Below, one piece after another: positions 8,146-14,802 of a stretch of DNA of 55,155 nt. The stretch is from NCBI GenBank assembly GCA_947632385.1, contig CANRPD010000010.1:1-55155 (forward strand). The letters are read 5' to 3'. The position numbers and the translations under genes are program-made. The stretch is from an uncultured Clostridia bacterium. GTDB lineage: Bacteria; Bacillota; Clostridia; Oscillospirales; Acutalibacteraceae. Positions within the stretch are counted from its first letter, which is position 1. Each line of letters begins with the position of its first letter. The notes under the pieces were generated by a model that was given only the letters and a program-made list of their open reading frames with translations, was not told the DNA's origin and did no database searches.

Positions 8146-8309
8146 CCGTCTCGCCGCCTGCTCCGCAGGCGCTTTTGCTCCGCAAAAGGGGGTCCGTGCC
8201 CGGACGGGGCAAAGCCGCACCACAGCGCCTACTGGAAAAAGGTGGGTCGTCGCGCCCGTCCGTTTGCAATGCCGGAAAGTGGCCCCGCCCTCCGGCCCCC
8301 GCGAGACGG
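8146..8309 (+). repeat. Cloverleaf repeat, copy 2, with its third arm enlarged
   Basis: Outer stem CCGTCTCGC (8146-8154) / GCGAGACGG (8301-8309). Arms 1 and 2 are identical to copy 1. Arm 3 (GGGGGTCCG paired with CGGCCCCC) encloses about 100 bases including a complete GTCCG...GTCGCGCCC module of the neighbouring array, so the element is twice the usual size. It lies downstream of the carD-like gene, beyond its terminator. Confidence 0.75.
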
Positions 8310-8321
8310 CGCCCCCACCCC

Positions 8322-8356
8322 GCAAAAAACCCGCAGAGGGGGCTCCTCTGCGGGTC
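8322..8356 (-). terminator. Rho-independent terminator of the CarD-like gene
   Basis: An 11-bp ACCCGCAGAGG/CCTCTGCGGGT stem with TTTTTT following on the minus strand, about 50 bases after the stop codon. Confidence 0.85.
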
Positions 8357-8404
8357 TGCGGGTCGGTTCTGGCCGGTTTTGGCCGGGCAGCGGCGGGGTT
8401 CCGG

Positions 8405-8920
8405 TCACTTGGCCGCGGCCACCGCCAGCCGGTCGGCGATGTACTGCGGCACCTGGTCCCGGGGGATCTCCAAAGCGGCGGCCAGCTCGCCGAACAGCAA
8501 GTCCTCCGCCCGCTTCAAAAATCGCCCGTCCACCGCGCCGAACTTGCGGTTCTGGCTCTCTGCCCGCTGTTTTTTCAGGTAGATCGACCGCGTCATGGCC
8601 ACCAGGGACCGGCAGTCGTGGCTTTTCAGCAGGCTCTCGTAGTGCTCCGTCAGCTCCCGGGAGACCCGGGAGGAAAATTCCTCTGCCTCCACCTCGGGCA
8701 TGTCGTCGATGAGCGCGTCCGCCTCGTCCTTGGACAGGATCCTCCGCACGAACACCTTGTCCGAGTCCACCGGCGCGCTGATCACGCAGTTGTCGTACAG
8801 CGACCGCAGAACGTAGTACGTTCGCAGCTCGCCTGTGGTGGGAAACTCCTGCTGCCGGATGTCGGTGACAGCGCACACACCGGTGGTCCCGTACACCACC
8901 AGTTCCCCGATCTGATACAT
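8405..8920 (-). CDS. CarD/CdnL-TRCF family transcriptional regulator
   Basis: A 171-residue protein. The N-terminal 60 residues (MYQIGELVVYGTTGVCAVTD, then YYVLRSLYDNCVISAPVD) form the CarD/TRCF RNA-polymerase-interacting domain, a Tudor-like fold that in known members contacts the polymerase beta subunit and stabilises open complexes. The remaining residues are mostly helical, as in the DNA-binding C-terminal part of CarD. The start is set at MYQIGE, with AGAGGAG 10 bases upstream; an upstream in-frame ATG would add 25 residues overlapping the promoter. Monocistronic with its own promoter and terminator. Its regulon cannot be seen here; it may act globally on rRNA and housekeeping promoters. 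Confidence 0.85.
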   Translation of the reverse strand: MYQIGELVVYGTTGVCAVTDIRQQEFPTTGELRTYYVLRSLYDNCVISAPVDSDKVFVRRILSKDEADALIDDMPEVEAEEFSSRVSRELTEHYESLLKSHDCRSLVAMTRSIYLKKQRAESQNRKFGAVDGRFLKRAEDLLFGELAAALEIPRDQVPQYIADRLAVAAAK

Positions 8921-8983
8921 CTTTTTTCGAACTCCTCTCTCAATGCTCCCCCATGCCGCAAGCCGCCATGCTTTTTCAGAGTT

Positions 8984-8989
8984 ATTGTA
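8984..8989 (-). promoter_or_regulatory. Extended -10 element of the CarD-like gene
   Basis: On the minus strand TGG-TACAAT, about 65 bases before the start codon. The -35 region is poor (TTTATT at 17 bases). Confidence 0.5.
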
Positions 8990-9022
8990 CCACATTTTCC
9001 GGGAAATAAATTGCCCGTCGGG

Positions 9023-9052
9023 AAAAATCCCCCGGGTTTTTTCCCGGGGGAT
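9023..9052 (-). terminator. Rho-independent terminator of the clostridial unknown gene
   Basis: A perfect ATCCCCCGGG/CCCGGGGGAT stem with a 6-base loop, then TTTTT on the minus strand, about 57 bases after the stop at 9109. Confidence 0.85.
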
Positions 9053-9108
9053 GGGCGTTTAGCGGGCAATTCAGCCGCCGGTGGGGCCGGTTTGGGGCGT
9101 GGGAAGGC

Positions 9109-9948
9109 TCAGAAATCGGGGTACCCCTCCGGGTGCCGGCGGCGGTCCGGTCCGGGGGCGCTGTCCCCCAGGTCGGCGGCCCGGGGCGGGAAGAACGCGT
9201 CGGTGGGGAAGTCGATCTGCCGGAACAGCTCGCAGGGGTTGTCGCTGGTGGGGACGCTCTCCTTCTCCGGCAGGCAGAAGTCGTAGGCCGGGATGAGCAT
9301 CTGCACGTTGCGCATGAGCTGCACCACGGTGAACAGCCCCAGGGTGACGTACACCTGGGTGGGCTGGGCGCCGGTCTCCAGGGGGCCGCCGTACCGCCGG
9401 CAGATCTCCTCCGGGATGCGGCAGTAGGGCTCGCAGGTGGGCAGGGGCCGGTCGCACAGCCGGGCGGAGAGGGCCACGGGAGCCGCCACCTGCACGGTGG
9501 CCCGGGGCAGGGCCCGGCTGTCCACGGGGTCGGCGGGGGTCTCCCCGCAGGGGGCGGAGGCAAAGACCTGCACGTTGCCCTCGCTGCCGTAGAGGACGAC
9601 CTTTTTGTTGAACACCGACACGCCGCTCACCGCCGTGGGGCAGGCTGCGGGCCCGCCGAACAGCTCCACGGTCACGTCGAAGAAAAAGGTCATGTCCACG
9701 GAGAAGAACCCCCGGTGGAAGGGGATGGGCTGCAGATCCAGGTACACGTTGAGGACCTGGGCCTCCTTCAGCCGCACCCCCGTGGCGGTGTTCACCGCCG
9801 CCTGGGCCGTGGGGGGAAAGAGCACCCGCAGGTCCTCGATGCAGTCCTTGTCGCTTGCCGCGTCGTAGACGCGCAGGGCGTCGATGCACACCGCCTCTTT
9901 GAAATACTCCCGGCTCTCGGGGGCATGGACGCCTTCGTTTTCGGCCAT
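9109..9948 (-). CDS. Clostridial conserved protein of unknown function
   Basis: A 279-residue protein without signal peptide or membrane segments. The opening CIDALRVYDAASDKDCIEDLRVLF and the later FHRGFFSVDMTFFFDVTVELF and FNKKVVLYGSEGNVQVF stretches match, from memory, a family of uncharacterised proteins found across spore-forming Clostridia; a spore-coat association is sometimes supposed, but I cannot verify it. The sequence is beta-rich with scattered cysteines (CxxxC near residue 170) and a Pro/Arg-rich tail. AAGGAGGAG lies 6 bases before ATG. The gene follows the MBL hydrolase by 63 bases and could be co-transcribed with it. Confidence 0.7.
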   Translation of the reverse strand: MAENEGVHAPESREYFKEAVCIDALRVYDAASDKDCIEDLRVLFPPTAQAAVNTATGVRLKEAQVLNVYLDLQPIPFHRGFFSVDMTFFFDVTVELFGGPAACPTAVSGVSVFNKKVVLYGSEGNVQVFASAPCGETPADPVDSRALPRATVQVAAPVALSARLCDRPLPTCEPYCRIPEEICRRYGGPLETGAQPTQVYVTLGLFTVVQLMRNVQMLIPAYDFCLPEKESVPTSDNPCELFRQIDFPTDAFFPPRAADLGDSAPGPDRRRHPEGYPDF

Positions 9949-10011
9949 AGAATCTCCTCCTTTTGGGATCTCCTTCCATTCTATGGCGCCGGGAAAAAAA
10001 CGTGCCGCAGC

Positions 10012-10833
10012 TTACCGGAAAATGTGCTCCGGGTCGTAGAAAATATTGGCGATGCCGCCGTCTAAGCGGCGGAAAAATTCGTCCTTGCGCTTGGCGTAGC
10101 AGCCTCGCCGCCCGCCGATGCCCGTCATCTCCACCCGGTCGTCGGTGCCGGCCATGATCTCGCCGCACAGCTGGATGGCCTCGTCGATGAGGGTGTTGGG
10201 CACGGGCCCGGGGCCGTGGCCGCCGTACATGCCGTCAAAGGCGGGCTGGAAGGTCTTAAGGTGCTCCAGGCTCTCCCGGTACTCCTCGATGCTGGGGCAG
10301 GCGGGGTCCGCCACCAGGGTGTTGGCGTTGCAGGCGTCCCCGGAGTAGACGATGCGCCGGTCCCGGTCCAGCAGCACCACGGTGCCCCGGGTGTGCCCCG
10401 GCACGGCGATGACCTCCAGCCGCACGCCGCCCAGGTCGAACACGTCCCCGTCGGCGATGGGCAGGGTGCGCACGTTGCACAGGGGCACCACGTCCTCCAG
10501 GCGCACCTCTGCCCCGCCGGAGGCCGCAAAGCCCCGGCGCATCTCCTCGTCCCCGTGGCGGTACAGCAGGGTGATGTCCGCCGGGTGGATGTACGCCTGA
10601 CGGTACTCGAAATCCGCGCCGCAGTGGTCCACGTGGCCGTGGGTGTTCAGGATCTCCACCGGCAGGTCGGTGAGCTCCCGCACCAGGGCCTTCAGGCTGC
10701 CCACGCCGGTGAGCCCGTCGATGAGCAGGGCCTTCTCCCGGCCCTCCACCAGATAGCACAGCTCCCCGGCCAGCCCGCCGATGCGGGTGACGTTGTCAAA
10801 GAGCTTGTCCACGGTAAAAAATTTGGTCTTCAT
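10012..10833 (-). CDS. MBL-fold metallo-hydrolase
   Basis: A 273-residue metallo-beta-lactamase superfamily protein. The metal-binding THGHVDH motif is at residues 64-70, with a later PGHTRG and YSGDACN supplying the further His and Asp ligands, and a final YGGHGPG. This pattern fits glyoxalase II-like or generic hydrolases of small thioesters or phosphoesters; the substrate cannot be told. It is cytoplasmic (no signal peptide). AAGGAGGGACCGAC precedes ATG. It starts 51 bases after the pcrA stop and may be transcribed from the pcrA promoter, since no terminator or separate promoter is visible between them. Confidence 0.8.
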   Translation of the reverse strand: MKTKFFTVDKLFDNVTRIGGLAGELCYLVEGREKALLIDGLTGVGSLKALVRELTDLPVEILNTHGHVDHCGADFEYRQAYIHPADITLLYRHGDEEMRRGFAASGGAEVRLEDVVPLCNVRTLPIADGDVFDLGGVRLEVIAVPGHTRGTVVLLDRDRRIVYSGDACNANTLVADPACPSIEEYRESLEHLKTFQPAFDGMYGGHGPGPVPNTLIDEAIQLCGEIMAGTDDRVEMTGIGGRRGCYAKRKDEFFRRLDGGIANIFYDPEHIFR

Positions 10834-10884
10834 GTCGGTCCCTCCTTGGAAGATTGGGTCTCGTGCCGGATGGGGGAAGCGGGG

Positions 10885-13302
10885 TCACAGCTTCTCCAGC
10901 CGGGCAAAATTGGCAAAGAGCTTCTTGGTGCCCACCTGGTCAAAGGCGATCTCCAGCAGCGTGTCGTTGGCCATGGGCGTGGCGTTCAGGATCACCCCGG
11001 TGCCGAAGGTCCGGTGCCGCACCGTGTCTCCGGTGCGGTAGGTGCCGGCGGGGGCGGGCTTCACCGGGTGGGGCTGGTACGTCTCCCGGGCAAAGGCGCC
11101 GGCCCGGGGGCCGCGGCTGTCGGGCAGCTTCCCGGTGAAGCCGTCCCGGGTCCAGATTCCCTCCTCGGAGGCCTTGGACCACTCCGGCCGGGTGAACGCG
11201 GGCAGGCTGCGGGTCTCCTCCACCAGCTGGGGGGGGATCTCCTGGGCAAAGCGGGAGAGGCGGTTGTGGGTGGTGGTGCCGAAGATCATCCGGGACTGGG
11301 CGTGGTAGAGATACACCGCCTCCCGGGCCCGGGTCAGGGCCACATAGGCCAGGCGGCGTTCCTCCTCCACCTGGGCGGGGTCGTAGAGCACCGCGCTGCC
11401 GGGGAAGACCCCCTCCTCCCAGCCGGGCAGGAACACCGTGGGGAATTCCAGGCCCTTGGCGGCGTGCATGGTCATCAGCACCACGGAGTCCGCCCCGGCG
11501 TCGTAGTTGTCGATGTCCGTGAACAGGGCCACCTCCTCCAGGAAGTCCTCCAGAGAGGCGTCGTCTCCGGCCTCCTGCTCGTACCGCTGCAGCATGGAGG
11601 ACAGCTCCTGCACGTTTTCGACCCGTTCCTCGGCCTTATCGGGCTCATCGGTGCGCAAAAAGGCCAGGTACCCGGTCTGCTCCAGCAGCTCGCCGTAGAG
11701 CTCGCTGGGGGGCATGCCGCCCCGATTCCGGGCCGCCAGGCGGTCGATGAGGGCCACGAAACCCTTGAGCTTTGCCGCCGTGCGGCTGAGCAGGGGGAAA
11801 TCCTCCGCGTGGCTGATGACCCGGTACAGGCTTTCGCCGGTCTGCTGGGCGATCTCCAGGGCGGTGTCCACGGTCTTCTGCCCGATGGCCCGCTTGGGGG
11901 TGTTGATGATGCGCTCCAGGCGGACCTGGTCCTCGGGGTTCTCGATGACGCTGAGGTAGGCGATCATGTCCCGGACCTCCCGGCGGTCGAAGAACCGGGT
12001 GCCGCCGATGATCCGGTGGGGGATGGCCTGCTTTGCGAACATGCGTTCAAAGGACAGGGACTGGGAGTTCATCCGGTACAGCACGGCGTAGTCGGAGTAT
12101 TTTTTCCCCCGGGCCACCCCCTCCAGGATGACCTGGGCCACCCGGTCGGCCTCGTCGGTCTCGTTCTCGGCCAGGTGCAGGTGCAGCTTTTCCCCGGGGC
12201 CGGCGGCGGTCCACAGGGTCTTGCCCTTGCGCTCGGTGTTGTTGCGGATGACCCCGTTGGCGGCGTCCAGGATGTTCTGGGTGGAGCGGTAGTTTTGCTC
12301 CAGGCGGACCACCCGGGTGCCGGGGAAGTCCTCCTCGAAGTGCATGATGTTCTCGATGGTGGCGCCCCGGAACTTGTAGATGCTCTGGTCGTCATCCCCC
12401 ACCACGCACAGGTTGCCGCTGCGCTGGGCCAGCAGCCGGACGAACTCGTACTGGGCGTGGTTGGTGTCCTGGAACTCGTCCACCATGATGTACTCCAGCC
12501 GGTCCTGGTAGCGGGCCAGCACGTCGGGGTGCTCCCGGAACAGGCACACGGCGTGGACCAGCAGGTCATCGAAATCCATGGCGTCGGCGTTTTTCAGCCG
12601 CCGCTGATAGGCGGCATACGCCTGGGCCACCACCTTCAGGCGGTAATCGGCCCCGGCCTGCCGGGCAAACGCCTGGGGCCCCAGCAGCTCGTCCTTGGCC
12701 CGGGCGATCTCCCCCAGGATGCCCTTGGGGGACAGGGCCTTTTCGGAGATGTTCAGCTCCTCCATGACGCTTTTCATCAGCCGGCGGCTGTCGTCGGTGT
12801 CGTAGATGGTGAAGTGGGAGGTGAAGCCCAGGCGGTCGCCGTCCCGGCGGAGGATGCGGGCGCAGCCGGCGTGGAAGGTGGAGGCCCACACGTCGTTGCC
12901 CCGGTCCCCCAGCAGGGTGCACAGGCGGTCCTTGAGCTCTCCCGCGGCCTTGTTGGTGAAGGTGATGGCCATGATCCGCCAGGGGGCCACGGGGTCCACG
13001 GCCAGGCGGGCGTGGATCTCCTCGGGCAGGGGGCTCCCCGCCAGGAAGGCCCGGCAGGCGGCGGCGTCCTCCGGGCCCAGGGCGGCGGAGAGGCGGTCGC
13101 TGTGATAGGCGGCGCCGTAGCGGATCAGGTTGGCGATGCGGTTGATGAGCACCGTGGTCTTGCCGCTGCCGGCCCCGGCCAGGATCAGCACCGGTCCCTG
13201 GGTCTGGAACACGGCTTCCCGCTGGCGCTCGTTCATGCGGGCAAAGGCTTTGTCCAGCACCTGCCGGCGCAGGGCGGTCCATTCTGCTTGATTGTTCGGC
13301 AT
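10885..13302 (-). CDS. pcrA: UvrD/PcrA-type ATP-dependent DNA helicase
   Basis: An 805-residue superfamily 1A 3'-5' DNA helicase used in repair and in clearing replication and transcription conflicts. Walker A AGAGSGKTT lies near residues 42-50. Further motifs follow in order: AITFTNKAAGEL (Ia), DEFQDTN (II), GDDDQSIYKFRGA (III), LEQNYRS (IV), MTMHAAKGLEFPTVFLPGWEEGVFP (V), EEERRLAYVALTRA (VI). The last 50 residues (GDTVRHRTFGTGVI) form the Tudor-like C-terminal domain that binds RNA polymerase in PcrA. It is slightly longer than B. subtilis PcrA because of an insert at about residues 60-105. The start is ATG at 13302, with GGAG 8 bases upstream; an ATG 12 bases earlier has no RBS. The predicted mRNA has a long structured leader. 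Confidence 0.9.
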   Translation of the reverse strand: MPNNQAEWTALRRQVLDKAFARMNERQREAVFQTQGPVLILAGAGSGKTTVLINRIANLIRYGAAYHSDRLSAALGPEDAAACRAFLAGSPLPEEIHARLAVDPVAPWRIMAITFTNKAAGELKDRLCTLLGDRGNDVWASTFHAGCARILRRDGDRLGFTSHFTIYDTDDSRRLMKSVMEELNISEKALSPKGILGEIARAKDELLGPQAFARQAGADYRLKVVAQAYAAYQRRLKNADAMDFDDLLVHAVCLFREHPDVLARYQDRLEYIMVDEFQDTNHAQYEFVRLLAQRSGNLCVVGDDDQSIYKFRGATIENIMHFEEDFPGTRVVRLEQNYRSTQNILDAANGVIRNNTERKGKTLWTAAGPGEKLHLHLAENETDEADRVAQVILEGVARGKKYSDYAVLYRMNSQSLSFERMFAKQAIPHRIIGGTRFFDRREVRDMIAYLSVIENPEDQVRLERIINTPKRAIGQKTVDTALEIAQQTGESLYRVISHAEDFPLLSRTAAKLKGFVALIDRLAARNRGGMPPSELYGELLEQTGYLAFLRTDEPDKAEERVENVQELSSMLQRYEQEAGDDASLEDFLEEVALFTDIDNYDAGADSVVLMTMHAAKGLEFPTVFLPGWEEGVFPGSAVLYDPAQVEEERRLAYVALTRAREAVYLYHAQSRMIFGTTTHNRLSRFAQEIPPQLVEETRSLPAFTRPEWSKASEEGIWTRDGFTGKLPDSRGPRAGAFARETYQPHPVKPAPAGTYRTGDTVRHRTFGTGVILNATPMANDTLLEIAFDQVGTKKLFANFARLEKL

Positions 13303-13336
13303 ATCGTTCTCCATGGGATTTTTTGGTCGCCCGGGT

Positions 13337-13422
13337 CGCGCCCCTGCCCGGACTGCGTCCGGGCCCCCGGCCCCCTGCGGGGGCCGGGGGGGTCCGCCCA
13401 GAGGGCGGCCCGCCGGGGCGCG
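13337..13422 (+). repeat. Cloverleaf repeat, copy 3, in the pcrA leader
   Basis: Outer stem CGCGCCCC (13337-13344) / GGGGCGCG (13415-13422) encloses three hairpins: 13346-13364 (GCCCGGAC-TGC-GTCCGGGC), about 13365-13390 (CCCCGGCCCCC around a TGC loop) and 13394-13408 (CCGCCC-AGA-GGGCGG). It sits between the predicted pcrA promoter and its start codon. The outer stem departs from the CTCGCC form of the other copies. Confidence 0.75.
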
Positions 13423-13437
13423 GGGCTTTCGAAGACC

Positions 13438-13466
13438 AGTATACCACAATGAGAGCCGTTTCGCAA
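13438..13466 (-). promoter_or_regulatory. Sigma-A promoter of pcrA
   Basis: On the minus strand TTGCGA (13461-13466), 17 bases, extended TGG-TATACT (13438-13443). Predicted leader about 130 bases, containing the cloverleaf. Confidence 0.75.
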
Positions 13467-13469
13467 CGG

Positions 13470-13497
13470 AAAAAAGGCCCCGGCAAGCCGGAGCCTT
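13470..13497 (-). terminator. Rho-independent terminator of the DUF3842 gene
   Basis: On the minus strand AAGGCTCCGGC / GCCGGGGCCTT with a two-base loop, followed by TTTTTT. It ends just before the pcrA -35 element. Confidence 0.85.
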
Positions 13498-13527
13498 GGG
13501 TCTGTTGGGGGCAGGAGGCAGCGCCGC

Positions 13528-13947
13528 CTACCCCTCCGCGGCGTCTGCCCACGCGCGCAGCTCCTCCATGGCCTCCCGCAGCAGGCGGGGGATGGTGAGG
13601 TCGCTGACGCCCACGATGACGGTATCGCAGTGGTTGAAGGGGATCAGGATGCGCCGGGCCCGGCTCTGGGCCACGGCCACGGCCATTTTCGGGGTGATCT
13701 CCCCCAGCAGGGCGTCCGCCAGGACGATGCCGATTGGACCGATGATCACATCGGCGGTGCGGCTGCACACCACCACGGCGTTCTCGCCGGTGGCGCCGTC
13801 GTCGGCCCCGGCCCGGAGCATGGCGGAGGTGGCTGCGGTGTTGGTGCCCACGGCGGTGATGTGGGCGCCGGGGACGGTCTGCCGGGCGGCCGTGACCAGC
13901 TGGCGGCCCACGCCGCCGCCCTGGGCGTCGATGATGAGGATCTTCAT
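13528..13947 (-). CDS. DUF3842 family protein
   Basis: A 139-residue protein of the DUF3842 family, widespread in Clostridia and without known function. Recognisable features are the glycine-rich DAQGGGVGRQLV near the N-terminus, which resembles a nucleotide-binding loop, and the central AGADDGATGENAVVV, IIGPIGIVLADALLGEITPKMA and RILIPFNHCDTVIVGV stretches. It is soluble. GGGAAAGGAGACC precedes ATG. It has its own promoter, overlapping the end of the DUF421 gene, and its own terminator. Confidence 0.8.
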   Translation of the reverse strand: MKILIIDAQGGGVGRQLVTAARQTVPGAHITAVGTNTAATSAMLRAGADDGATGENAVVVCSRTADVIIGPIGIVLADALLGEITPKMAVAVAQSRARRILIPFNHCDTVIVGVSDLTIPRLLREAMEELRAWADAAEG

Positions 13948-14010
13948 GAGGGGGTCTCCTTTCCCAGCGGGGATCCCGCCGGGGAAAACCGCCGGCGGCC
14001 TGTACTCCGC

Positions 14011-14039
14011 ATTGTACCCGACGCCGGGGGAAAAGTCAA
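14011..14039 (-). promoter_or_regulatory. Sigma-A promoter of the DUF3842 gene
   Basis: On the minus strand TTGACT (14034-14039), 17 bases, TACAAT (14011-14016). The -35 overlaps the stop codon of the DUF421 gene. Confidence 0.8.
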
Positions 14040-14725
14040 CGGGGCAGGGGCTCCTTTTTCACCAGGGTGCCCACCCGGCCGCCCCGCACCGTGAGCAGGA
14101 ACACCTGGTCCTCCCGCAGCCCCACCTGCCGCAGCTGGTCCCGGACCCAGCCTTCATCCCGGCCGCACAGGGCCAGAGAGCCCCGGTCCAGCACCCCGTC
14201 GCTGAGGACCACCATCTCCAGGGCCCGGGGCGGGGCCTTCACCCCGGCCTGCTTGGGGGTCAGGGGGTCCTCCCCGGCCTTTTTGGCCACGCTCATGCGG
14301 CCGTTGGTCTCCACTACGGCCCAGGCCACCTCTTCCAGGGAGAACGCCCCCGCCAGCCGCAGCTGCTCGAAGAGCTCCTCCGTGGTCATCCGCAGGCGGC
14401 GCAGGGCCTCCTGCATCAGCTGCCCCTCCCGGATCACCAGCTCCGGCCGGCCGCACACCGCCCGGCGGAACCGTCCGCTTTTCAGCATCCACAGGGACAC
14501 CCCCACCTCGCACAGCACCAGGGCCCCCATAGGCACGATGCCCGACAGCAGCGACAGGTCCCGCTCCTGGATGGGCAGCACCGCCAGCTCGGAGATCAGC
14601 AGCGTCACCACCAGCTCGGAGGTCTGCAGCTGGCTGATCTGCCGTTTGCCCATCAGCCGGACCCCCAGCAGGATCACCGCGTACATCACCACCGTGCGCA
14701 CCAGCGCCAGCACCATGCGAAACAC
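14036..14725 (-). CDS. DUF421 (YetF-like) membrane protein
   Basis: A 229-residue protein with three N-terminal membrane segments (about residues 4-20, 35-55 and 60-80; RTVVMYAVILLGVRLMGKRQISQL is the family signature) and a cytosolic DUF421 domain containing RPELVIREGQ and an extended C-terminus. In Bacillus, DUF421 proteins such as YetF and the 2Duf proteins sit in the spore inner membrane and influence germination or heat resistance. That fits its position divergent from the gerABC operon, but function here is inference. The start is GTG at 14725 with AGGAAAGG upstream; ATG at 14716 is an alternative. Confidence 0.8.
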   Translation of the reverse strand: MFRMVLALVRTVVMYAVILLGVRLMGKRQISQLQTSELVVTLLISELAVLPIQERDLSLLSGIVPMGALVLCEVGVSLWMLKSGRFRRAVCGRPELVIREGQLMQEALRRLRMTTEELFEQLRLAGAFSLEEVAWAVVETNGRMSVAKKAGEDPLTPKQAGVKAPPRALEMVVLSDGVLDRGSLALCGRDEGWVRDQLRQVGLREDQVFLLTVRGGRVGTLVKKEPLPR

Positions 14726-14802
14726 CGCCCTTTCCTGGGCTTCAGTGTGCCCGGCGGGCGCATGGAATATTCGGCGGCGGCGGGGAAAGACTAGGACCGC
14801 GA

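Larger units (their letters stand above)
7029..8260 (+). repeat. Degenerate repeat array, about seven GTCGCGCCC-ended modules
   Basis: This gene-free block (6959-8404) contains roughly seven 70-100-base modules in one orientation. Each has a 5' hairpin motif GTCCGTNNCCGGAC, then NGGNNAAGYCGCG, then GCGCCTACTGGAAA and a 3' end GTGGGTCGTCGCGCCC. The 3' cores end near 7138, 7221, 7286, 7556, 7879, 7976 and 8257. Copies differ by substitutions and small indels and are interleaved with two cloverleaf elements and an AT-rich stretch (7690-7770). No coding frame runs through it with plausible starts or codon use, although short minus-strand frames give look-alike peptides because the repeats are alike. 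Function unknown; a decayed mobile or structured-RNA repeat is possible. Confidence 0.75.

Noticed and set aside
7029..8260. CRISPR array in the repeat block
   Set aside because: Units are degenerate, unequal (70-100 bases), with no constant short repeat separated by unique spacers, and no cas gene is in the window.
10216..13452. A 1,078-codon plus-strand open frame opposite pcrA
   Set aside because: Antisense to an intact helicase with all SF1 motifs; composition is typical of antisense frames in GC-rich DNA.
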